From the NCBI GenBank assembly GCA_002633005.1, contig NMRA01000001.1:4644869-4708868 (forward strand): a stretch of DNA of 64,000 bases, written 5' to 3'. Of the stretch, positions 61,801 through 64,000 are shown one piece after another. Made by a program: the position numbers and the translations under genes. The DNA is from Phoronis australis. Lineage: Eukaryota; Phoronida; Phoronidae. The notes beneath the pieces were generated by a model, which did not search any database, was not told the DNA's origin, and worked only from the letters and a program-made list of their open reading frames with translations. Within the stretch, counting starts at the first letter, position 1. Every line of letters starts with the position of its first letter.

Positions 61801-63671
61801 TGAGCATTTAATAAGGTCTATTGTTTACAGCATCCCAGTACAACTGAAGCCAGCTGTTCTCGAGGCTGGCATAATCTATGGTGGTGAGAGGGAATGGAAC
61901 TACTGTTGGAGCCACCTGGTGGCCACACACAACCCATCTGATGCCATGTTACTGAGGCGTGCTCTGGCCATGTCCAGTGACTCAAACATTCTTAAAAGGT
62001 AAGTCTTCTTAATTGTTGGCAAAACATGGCCACGAACCCATACATTATTAGAAGGTAAGTCCTAGACGATATGTATGTAATGAATGTGTAATTACGTAAG
62101 TTTCACTAGATTCCGTAAAACTTTTGAAGTTATCTACTGGCCATCACAAGCGTTATCCAACTGTGGTCTTGTGACTTGTGATAGTGTCGTGTTACTGTTA
62201 TTATCCGTTGTTTAAACTTGATATGTATTGACTGGACCCTAACCCTTACTTAAAATGTTTACTAGAAAGACATGCTTTGGGATTGTTCTATTATTGTCAA
62301 TATGAGATGCTTTTATGCACAATAGAGTTGCTGTTTGTCTATTCACCTGTCCACCTATAGGTACCTAAGTTATGCCTTACAACCTGATAAGATCAAGAGT
62401 CAAGACGGTGTCTATGTAATTCAGTACATAGCAGCCAATCCTGCTGGAAGGACTCTAGCTTGGAACTTCATTAAACAAAATTGGTCAACTCTCTACGCTA
62501 TGTAAGTTAACTTCGCACTGCTCTCATTTTTTATCGGCTAATTAATATTCGTGCTCTTTGGTGCACATCAGCGCTCCATGTTTCTGTTGTCTAATTAGTA
62601 ATTTGATACATTTTTGTTTGAACATTTATTTGTCATTTCACCCCAAGCTGGACATTGCTGATCTTGGCAGTCACGAGTTCCTTAGCACTTAGCATTCACA
62701 TAAGGCTTGTTGAGATGGACCATGATGCTTGAATGTGATGCAAACCCACTAAGATTAGGCAGCCTTTGTTGACTAGTTACTGATTCTAGTTAAATCATGT
62801 CTGCCTTATTCACTTTGTGCTGATTCAAGTTAAACTGTGTCCGCCTTGTTGACTAGGCACTGATTCAAGTTAAATTATATTAAAACCTTGTTCACTAGGT
62901 GCTGATTTGAGGTAAACCATCTCCGCCTTGTTGACTAGGTACTGATTGATGTTAAATCGTGTCTACCTTTTTCACTAGGTTCTGATTCAAGTTAAATCAT
63001 GTCGACCTTGTTCACTGGGTGCCGATTCAAGTTAAATTATGTCCACCTTGCTTTTAGGTGCCGATTCAAGTTAAATCATGTCCACCTTTTTCGATAGATG
63101 CTGATTCAAGTTAAATTATGTCTACCTTGTTCACTAGTTACTTATTCAAGGTAAATTATGTCTGCTTTGTTCCAGGTATCGTGACGGCCCGTTTATTTTG
63201 GACGACCTCATCAAAGGAGTCATTTCATTGTTGAGTTCTGACAAACTGTATACAGAGGTAGGACACGATCTTTTCAATACCCAGACATTATCTCTACCAA
63301 TATGACTTCAATGCCTAATAAATTATTTGCTGTTTTGCACAAATGATGTTTTTAAATATTGTTTCAGCAACTTCTCTGCTATGCTGGTAGCTGTGTGGTT
63401 ACATCAAAACATGAAATAGTACCCTGGAGGTCATTGCTCTTGCATTTGATAATCAAACTTTTAAGTGAAGTTGGCTAAGTATTATGACAAAGTGGTAATG
63501 CTAAGTGATTGGTTTACTTACATTCAGGTGCAGCAGTTTTTTGACAGCAAACAGTTGTCGAGTCACATGGCTGTACAGCAGGGTCTGGAGCTTATCAAGA
63601 TACATGCTGACTGGAGGCGGAGTCAGGTGCCTGTCATACGCAGATGGTTGGAGGGACAGGTCTCAGCTTGA
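23116..63671 (+). CDS. M1-family zinc aminopeptidase, type II membrane protein (18 exons, 981 residues)
   Basis: This enzyme should remove N-terminal residues from peptides at the cell surface, using one zinc ion. The spliced reading frame of 2,946 nt gives 981 residues, in the usual range for aminopeptidase N and its relatives. A short cytosolic tail (1-51) is followed by a single signal-anchor (about 52-72, [17 protein letters not shown]). The ectodomain has the M1 N-terminal domain (~95-310), the catalytic domain with exopeptidase motif GAMEN (374-378), zinc site HELGH (410-414) and Glu433 spaced as HEXXH-X18-E, catalytic Glu411 and the stabilising Tyr495 in ISYDKG, and a long C-terminal helical domain (~600-960). 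Several NxS/T sites fit a secreted face. The family is certain; whether it is orthologous to ANPEP, ENPEP, TRHDE or LNPEP cannot be decided by eye. All 17 introns are GT-AG and keep frame. Confidence 0.95.
23861..24285. mobile_element. MITE-like element, 'ttgcatgaaa.agtccc' family, copy 1
   Basis: The left end 'ggcatgaaatagtcccaaag' and 'tagggactcaactaagttcc' are mirrored by 'ggaacttagtggagtcccta' and 'gttttatgcaacc' on the right. An internal junction near 24072 (ggcgttgcatgaaaagatccc) shows a second terminus, so two copies may be joined. The right half (24070-24285) matches the reverse complement of 35503-35720. Confidence 0.7.
24735..24830 (-). repeat. Repeat of the 'gacattat' MITE family
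   Basis: The reverse complement (tttaaagacattattggatt, then 'aaaacgtgttttggggtta') lines up over ~85 nt with 8164-8250, with many substitutions but the same order of words. It is probably a fragment. Confidence 0.45.
25070..25690. repeat. Dispersed repeat interrupted by a foldback element
   Basis: The outer parts ('gttcgttattgcttgag' near 25084 and 'aatcccatctcacctgagta', 'aagttgagac', 'gcggtaagtggtcta' at 25578-25640) match the continuous copy at 4960-5160. The ~400 nt between them are the foldback element 25104-25506, so this looks like a nested insertion. Confidence 0.5.
25104..25506. mobile_element. Foldback MITE (long inverted arms, ~400 bp)
   Basis: The left arm (ccgggatctcatctttttac, tcgaaatggaactca, acttttgtgtgaactcatga, tgctcgagtacataatg) is the imperfect reverse complement of 25355-25506 (taatgtattcgagca, cttgagttcgcacaaaagta, gagttcgtttcgagta, gattagattccc). 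The arms are ~125-150 nt with a short spacer. There is no coding frame. A related element lies at 8490-8885. Confidence 0.75.
26767..27050. mobile_element. MITE-like element with 'gctccaccacact' ends
   Basis: 'gctccaccacactgattcag' at 26767 is mirrored by 'ctgaatcacgagtgtggtgg' and 'agcca' at 27026-27050. The element is about 285 bp and non-coding. Longer inverted arms and a flanking duplication were not established. Confidence 0.55.
27279..28166. mobile_element. ~890-bp inverted-repeat element carrying a CAT microsatellite
   Basis: The left arm 'cgcactccacacatattgtc' plus 'gcacgggcgaca' is the imperfect reverse complement of the right arm at 28130-28166 (tgtcacccgggcgccaatat, gtgtcgagtgtggg). 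Further cacgggcgacaa-like words lie inside both ends. The middle holds a CAT/ATC microsatellite. Open frames through it (to 122 codons) have no recognised domain. Confidence 0.5.
27774..27876. repeat. CAT/ATC trinucleotide microsatellite
   Basis: About 100 nt of cat/atc triplets with occasional cgt and cct interruptions. It yields poly-His, poly-Ile or poly-Ser frames that should not be taken as protein. Confidence 0.95.
28271..28503. repeat. Local duplication A, copy 1
   Basis: These 233 nt, from 'atttgcgtctacgg' to 'gggagcattaa', recur at 28837-29069 with the same length and only scattered substitutions. The second copy starts exactly after an undetermined base. Confidence 0.9.
28769..28834 (+). 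pseudogene. THAP-like N-terminus, truncated at an assembly join
   Basis: The frame begins [20 protein letters not shown], close to the C2CH zinc-finger start of THAP domains (CC-x-P-x-C near the first Met). THAP domains are sequence-specific DNA binders found in P-type transposases and host factors. The domain stops after about 22 residues at the n at 28836, beyond which the sequence is a copy of 28271-28503 and is unrelated to a THAP core. The upstream G+C-richer ~100 nt could be a 5' UTR. This may be the start of a transposase gene whose remainder was lost in assembly. Confidence 0.45.
28837..29069. repeat. Local duplication A, copy 2
   Basis: This is the second 233-nt copy of 28271-28503. 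It begins at the base after the single n at 28836. The equal length and near identity suggest two alleles or overlapping contigs placed in tandem. Confidence 0.9.
29571..29725. repeat. Two-copy direct repeat (gtgggcggc)
   Basis: Two ~75-nt copies share 'tgggcggc.cagcactgaaa', a 'gtg.g.ggatatagc' block and 'agccc'. The segment is G+C-richer than its flanks and non-coding. Confidence 0.6.
31507..31540. repeat. Near-perfect 34-nt hairpin
   Basis: The arms atagaacattttatt and aataaaacgttctat are reverse complements with a single mismatch around a 4-nt loop (tatg). It may be a short palindromic MITE end or a cruciform-prone site. Confidence 0.75.
31768..31852. repeat. GT and TGCG microsatellites
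   Basis: A (gt)n run of about 24 nt is followed by ~52 nt of perfect tgcg units (31801-31852). Alternating purine-pyrimidine sequence of this kind can adopt Z-DNA. Cys-Val-Arg frames over it are artefacts. Confidence 0.95.
33580..33899 (+). pseudogene. hAT-type transposase fragment, broken by a stop
   Basis: A frame with '[20 protein letters not shown]' is followed, past one in-frame TAG at 33778-33780, by '[18 protein letters not shown]'. The word TRW..R..A followed ~45-65 residues later by a hydrophobic F.FIV.....V..YLS segment is the pattern of hAT-like transposases and ZMYM/DUF4371-type proteins. The N-terminal zinc finger and the catalytic and C-terminal dimerisation parts were not found. 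The piece is thus a decayed relic in the aminopeptidase intron. The family assignment is by pattern memory only. Confidence 0.6.
35503..35836. mobile_element. MITE-like element, 'ttgcatgaaa.agtccc' family, copy 2
   Basis: The left end 'ggttgcatgaaacagtccca' and the right end near 35715 (cttttcatgcaacg) are inverted. The 213-nt core matches the reverse complement of 24070-24285. The following ~120 nt (to aaagataaaattatat) match the reverse complement of 23930-24060, so the two loci share a larger block. Confidence 0.7.
37601..37859. mobile_element. MITE-like element with 'gggcccgtt' ends
   Basis: The left end 'cctggggcccgttccaataa' and 'aactgacttagctaag' are mirrored by 'cttattaagccagtttcttg' and 'gaccagacctctgg'. 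Inside, 'gacaaattttaa' and 'ttaagacaaatcttagactt' alternate in both orientations, so the whole 259 bp could fold. It is non-coding and A+T-rich. Confidence 0.65.
38127..38940. repeat. Local duplication B, copy 1
   Basis: About 814 nt from 'tgttttggtcgaaag' to 'gacctaccatcct' recur at 39232-40050. The copies differ by scattered substitutions and short indels (for instance an extra triplet after cacatcgcc in copy 2). A minus-strand frame of 111 codons inside copy 1 is changed in copy 2, so it is probably not under selection. Confidence 0.92.
38819..38881 (+). other. Possible short first exon of unknown gene (copy 1; copy 2 at 39929)
   Basis: In both copies of duplication B an ATG in good context (cacaATGtc) opens [20 protein letters not shown] and then hits TAG; a weak donor (cag/gttaga) would precede the stop. 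It could be the first exon of a transposon or host gene. No homologue is recognised and no downstream partner exon was found. Confidence 0.2.
39232..40050. repeat. Local duplication B, copy 2
   Basis: This is the second copy of 38127-38940 and begins at the base after the single n at 39231. After 40050 the sequence differs from what follows copy 1 (38941-39230). The arrangement fits two haplotypes laid end to end, with the intervening ~290 nt as an allelic insertion or contig end. Confidence 0.92.
40255..40360. repeat. Two-copy direct repeat (gacaatgta.a.gatggct)
   Basis: Two ~55-nt copies share 'gacaatgta', 'gatggct', 'caggt' and 'gcagacccccc'. Non-coding. Confidence 0.65.
40570..40872. repeat. 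Minisatellite, unit about 54 nt
   Basis: Five to six copies contain 'ccagtttgatccaatcgtac', then 'aaggcaggcacaatttacct' and 'ggctatatgta'. The first two copies are almost identical; later ones diverge. It lies in the aminopeptidase first intron. Confidence 0.88.
42049..42673 (+). CDS. Aminopeptidase exon 2 (membrane anchor and N-terminal domain)
   Basis: The exon has 625 nt, acceptor tctttcag and donor gttagt. It encodes the end of the tail, the signal-anchor (about residues 52-72), a short stalk rich in Ser/Thr/Pro, and the start of the M1 N-terminal beta domain ([19 protein letters not shown]). It ends at [14 protein letters not shown] and two bases of Arg. This is the largest exon. Confidence 0.95.
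42674..44382 (+). other. Aminopeptidase intron 2
   Basis: This 1.7-kb intron holds the inverted-repeat element 43148-43397. Nothing else is recognised; frames at 42742 and 44004 lack motifs. Confidence 0.85.
43148..43397 (-). mobile_element. Small inverted-repeat element with a coding-looking minus-strand segment
   Basis: 'tcaaattatccctcagaggt' at 43148 is the near-perfect reverse complement of 'acctctgagggacaatttga' ending at 43397. Between them the minus strand is open for about 70 codons from near 43378 to a TAA. It reads, in part, [20 protein letters not shown] and '[19 protein letters not shown]', with ordinary amino-acid composition. A ccctcag string in the TIR could serve as a 3' splice site. 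No homologue is recognised; it may be an exon captured by a MITE or a remnant of transposon protein. Confidence 0.45.
44383..44656 (+). CDS. Aminopeptidase exon 3
   Basis: The exon encodes [28 protein letters not shown], the most conserved block of the M1 N-terminal domain, and on to a TDTSHKYT end. Acceptor tttgtag, donor gtatgt, 274 nt, ending on a codon boundary. Confidence 0.96.
44657..45264 (+). other. Aminopeptidase intron 3
   Basis: The intron is 608 nt and A+T-rich. No repeat or gene was recognised in it. Confidence 0.9.
45265..45385 (+). CDS. Aminopeptidase exon 4
   Basis: The exon encodes [20 protein letters not shown] through [11 protein letters not shown], the hinge into the catalytic domain. 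Acceptor acttcag, donor gtaagg, 121 nt with a phase-1 end. Confidence 0.95.
45386..47763 (+). other. Aminopeptidase intron 4
   Basis: The 2.4-kb intron contains a ~35-nt repeat at 45962-46160. Open frames at 46735-47319 lack motifs. The rest is featureless. Confidence 0.88.
45962..46160. repeat. Minisatellite, unit about 35 nt
   Basis: Four to five imperfect copies contain 'gtaatgatgtcagcggctcc' and 'tcccatactttgtgtgg'. It lies in intron 4. Confidence 0.75.
47764..47918 (+). CDS. Aminopeptidase exon 5 (GAMEN and HELGH)
   Basis: The exon encodes [20 protein letters not shown] and runs to [11 protein letters not shown]. It carries the substrate N-terminus binding motif GAMEN (374-378), the two zinc His residues (410, 414) and the catalytic Glu411. 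Acceptor tatttag, donor gtcagt, 155 nt; the intron falls directly after HELGHQ. Confidence 0.97.
48105..48330. repeat. Minisatellite in intron 5, unit about 21 nt
   Basis: About eleven imperfect copies of 'cagctgaactcttgccatgg' with variants fill nearly half of the 520-nt intron. Confidence 0.85.
48439..48552 (+). CDS. Aminopeptidase exon 6 (third zinc ligand)
   Basis: The exon encodes [28 protein letters not shown] and ends at DWGM. Glu433 in LNEGF is the third zinc ligand, 18 residues after HELGH. Acceptor tgtttcag, donor gtaagt, 114 nt, phase 0 at both ends. Confidence 0.97.
48793..48924 (+). CDS. Aminopeptidase exon 7
   Basis: The exon encodes [40 protein letters not shown] and SYDK. 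Tyr495 is the conserved transition-state tyrosine. 132 nt, phase 0 at both ends, acceptor ttgccag and donor gtgtgt. Confidence 0.96.
49347..49478 (+). CDS. Aminopeptidase exon 8
   Basis: The exon encodes [39 protein letters not shown] and ends SLKQ, completing the catalytic domain. 132 nt, phase 0 at both ends, acceptor tctgtag and donor gtaaca. Confidence 0.96.
49479..50722 (+). other. Aminopeptidase intron 8
   Basis: The 1.2-kb intron carries the 17-nt higher-order satellite at 49765-50243. The rest is featureless; a 69-codon minus-strand frame at 50420 lacks motifs. Confidence 0.88.
49765..50243. repeat. 17-nt minisatellite with three-class higher-order structure
   Basis: About 28 monomers of 17 nt all begin with ttcacat. 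They fall into three classes: ending actactgtt, ending atcacggtg (or attacggtg), and ending actaccata. They are mostly arranged in the fixed order of 51-nt triplets, with occasional doubling of the third class. Confidence 0.93.
50723..50910 (+). CDS. Aminopeptidase exon 9
   Basis: The exon encodes [30 protein letters not shown] and on to the beta-sandwich segment [12 protein letters not shown], ending in SPYP and two bases of Gly. 188 nt, acceptor gtttcag, donor gtgagt. Confidence 0.96.
51131..51183. repeat. 14-nt tandem repeat forming the exon 10 polypyrimidine tract
   Basis: Three to four copies of 'acctttcactgttg' end in ttgacctttccttcag, so the repeat supplies the pyrimidine tract and probably the branch region of the acceptor at 51187. 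Confidence 0.85.
51187..51400 (+). CDS. Aminopeptidase exon 10
   Basis: The exon encodes [20 protein letters not shown] and on to [25 protein letters not shown], the junction between the beta domain and the C-terminal helical domain. It has three NxS/T sites. 214 nt; the donor gtttgt is weaker than average. Confidence 0.95.
51401..52492 (+). other. Aminopeptidase intron 10
   Basis: The 1.1-kb intron holds a short dispersed repeat at 51957-52000 (partner 14545-14603) and a small 'cgctaggacctag' repeat near 51690-51730. No gene is seen. Confidence 0.85.
51957..52000. repeat. Short dispersed repeat (partner at 14545-14603)
   Basis: 'gcccgtgggcctaatggcgt' followed by 'agtaatacggt' is shared with calmodulin intron 4. 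The tggcgtagt-like core could be an A box of a SINE head. Confidence 0.4.
52493..52548 (+). CDS. Aminopeptidase exon 11
   Basis: The exon encodes [18 protein letters not shown] and two bases of Arg, matching the conserved (R/S)..LIDDAF.L.R block of the M1 C-terminal domain. 56 nt, acceptor gcttacag, donor gtaagt. Confidence 0.95.
52549..55420 (+). other. Aminopeptidase intron 11
   Basis: The 2.9-kb intron contains the 1.4-kb inverted-repeat transposon 53441-54861. The rest is A+T-rich with no gene. Confidence 0.88.
53441..54861. mobile_element. ~1.4-kb DNA transposon relic with 'ccgtattcgccgtaataacc' TIRs
   Basis: The left end at 53445 (ccgtattcgccgtaataacc, then gccc) is the exact reverse complement of the right end finishing at 54857. 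Beyond this, both ends carry repeated 'taagcgccc' words in opposite orientation (53480-53525 and 54797-54830). The interior contains short frames of up to 76 codons without a recognised transposase domain. aat on the left and att on the right flank the ends, but a clear target duplication was not defined. Confidence 0.82.
55421..55571 (+). CDS. Aminopeptidase exon 12
   Basis: The exon completes Arg, then encodes [32 protein letters not shown] and on to KDLCE. 151 nt, acceptor ctttgtag, donor gtgagg, ending on a codon boundary. Confidence 0.95.
55590..56030. repeat. Minisatellite, unit 55 nt
   Basis: Six to seven copies of 'tgctagttaaagttgtggat' + 'gtcatctactgcaaatcttc' + 'ctctattagtcatca'. 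The central copies (from about 55742) are almost identical, with one single-base insertion; the first ones are shortened. Confidence 0.95.
56330..56800. repeat. Dispersed repeat, copy 2 (first copy at 1-360)
   Basis: Shares 'acttccggcatgtacgtc', 'gtttcaataccgaaa', 'ctagacagta', 'atttcctgtc', 'aagctgag' and 'gttgcgaa' in order with 1-360. The spacing differs, and it has an insertion of roughly 100 nt near 56400-56560 relative to that copy. Confidence 0.5.
57569..57642 (+). CDS. Aminopeptidase exon 13
   Basis: The exon encodes [24 protein letters not shown] and two bases of Arg. 74 nt, acceptor cattgcag, donor gtgagt. Confidence 0.95.
57672..57845. repeat. Minisatellite in intron 13, unit about 31 nt
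   Basis: Five imperfect copies of 'tagccagtaataaggcttag' + 'agaaaacagtat' lie directly downstream of exon 13. Confidence 0.8.
58367..58471 (+). CDS. Aminopeptidase exon 14
   Basis: The exon encodes [34 protein letters not shown] and two bases of Ser. It contains an NET glycosylation site. 105 nt, acceptor atttcag, donor gtttgt. Confidence 0.94.
58472..61830 (+). other. Aminopeptidase intron 14
   Basis: This 3.4-kb intron has a short gaa triplet run (61315-61333) and, at 59860-60040, sequence rich in 'ccatttcatgaaactt' and 'cttaagaccaaaatt' in both orientations that may be a decayed MITE. An 83-codon frame at 60610 lacks motifs. Confidence 0.85.
61831..61998 (+). CDS. Aminopeptidase exon 15
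   Basis: The exon completes Ser and encodes [39 protein letters not shown] and on to SSDSNILK. The IPP/IPVQL.P.V...G...G...W block is typical of the M1 C-terminal domain. 168 nt, acceptor tttacag, donor gtaagt. Confidence 0.95.
62361..62501 (+). CDS. Aminopeptidase exon 16
   Basis: The exon encodes [40 protein letters not shown] and on to WSTLYA plus two bases of Met. 141 nt, acceptor cctatag, donor gtaagt. Confidence 0.95.
62764..63170. repeat. Minisatellite in intron 16, unit 40 nt, ending at a splice acceptor
   Basis: About ten copies of 'ttgttcactaggtgctgatt' + 'caagttaaatcatgtccacc' occupy most of the 674-nt intron. The last copy runs into 'tctgctttgttccag', the acceptor of exon 17. 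Confidence 0.92.
63176..63257 (+). CDS. Aminopeptidase exon 17
   Basis: The exon completes Met and encodes [27 protein letters not shown]. 82 nt, acceptor gttccag, donor gtagga. Confidence 0.94.
63528..63671 (+). CDS. Aminopeptidase exon 18 (C-terminus and stop)
   Basis: The exon encodes [40 protein letters not shown] and ends LEGQVSA then TGA. The ..W......I..WL ending is the usual M1 C-terminus, so the gene is complete here. 144 nt, acceptor acattcag. Confidence 0.96.
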   Translation: MQQFFDSKQLSSHMAVQQGLELIKIHADWRRSQVPVIRRWLEGQVSA

Positions 63672-64000
63672 GTACTACATTGTAAAGATGTGATGGGGGG
63701 GGAGGTCCTTGTTTTAACTAGAGGGGTACTGCTGTAGTTTTAATGAATAATAGGGTTGTGTTGTTTGCATGCTCAGGTGTCTCTTAATTTTTTTTCCATT
63801 GAGTTGACTTAAATATGCAGACAACAAGTGAATGGTGACCTCCATAAAGTTGTTACTGCTGGTTGTGTTGTAACCTTACGAGACGACAAACACTAAAACA
63901 AGAGACTAGCCATTTTGTAAACCAGGCTGAAACCACATTGTATTCCCAGAACTTGTCGCAAATCACTTCATTGGCTGATCAAGCTTCAACAATTCTTTCT
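63672..64000 (+). other. Aminopeptidase 3' UTR / flank
   Basis: No coding sequence follows the stop. No canonical AATAAA was seen before the window ends, so the 3' end of the transcript lies further on or uses a variant signal. Confidence 0.7.

Overview
This window is animal nuclear DNA, not bacterial. It has split genes with GT-AG introns, sparse coding sequence, microsatellites and minisatellites, many short inverted-repeat transposon relics, degenerate TTAGGG arrays, and assembly gaps (one long run of n at 1113-1743 and single n at 9670, 28836, 34439 and 39231). The calmodulin is of invertebrate type (Phe at position 99) but keeps vertebrate-like intron positions. A marine invertebrate, perhaps a deuterostome such as a lancelet or hemichordate, is my best guess; the sequence alone does not fix the species.

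Two protein-coding genes are supported, both on the + strand. (1) Calmodulin, 6155-16157: five coding exons of 3, 31, 144, 243 and 29 nt give 149 residues with four intact EF hands. Four exons are certain; the first, which holds only the start codon, is inferred. (2) An M1-family zinc aminopeptidase (aminopeptidase N-like, type II membrane protein), 23116-63671: 18 coding exons give 981 residues, with signal-anchor, GAMEN motif, HEXXH-X18-E zinc site and a full C-terminal domain. All exon junctions keep frame. Only the first exon, 18.9 kb upstream of the second, rests on inference.

Layout: 1-2705 is a dispersed repeat, a ~59-nt satellite, the gap and a TTAGGG-like array. 2706-6154 is non-coding. 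6155-16157 is calmodulin. 16158-23115 is intergenic and holds several DNA-transposon-like elements, among them a 1,261-bp element with long terminal inverted repeats and a matching 6-nt flanking duplication (17240-18500) and a ~1-kb element containing a tRNA-like SINE (20630-21645). 23186-42048 is the giant first intron of the aminopeptidase, filled with MITE-like elements, a broken hAT-type transposase, a THAP-like N-terminus and two local duplications that each begin exactly at a single n (probable haplotype or assembly joins). 42049-63671 holds the other 17 exons; most of the larger introns carry their own minisatellite or inverted-repeat element. 63672-64000 is 3' flank/UTR.

The two genes are not known to act together: calmodulin is a cytosolic calcium sensor and the aminopeptidase trims peptides outside the cell. 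I see no undescribed gene system. The more unusual items are the intron structure of calmodulin, the transposon families, the structured intronic minisatellites (two ending at splice acceptors), and a coding-looking minus-strand segment inside a small inverted-repeat element at 43148-43397.
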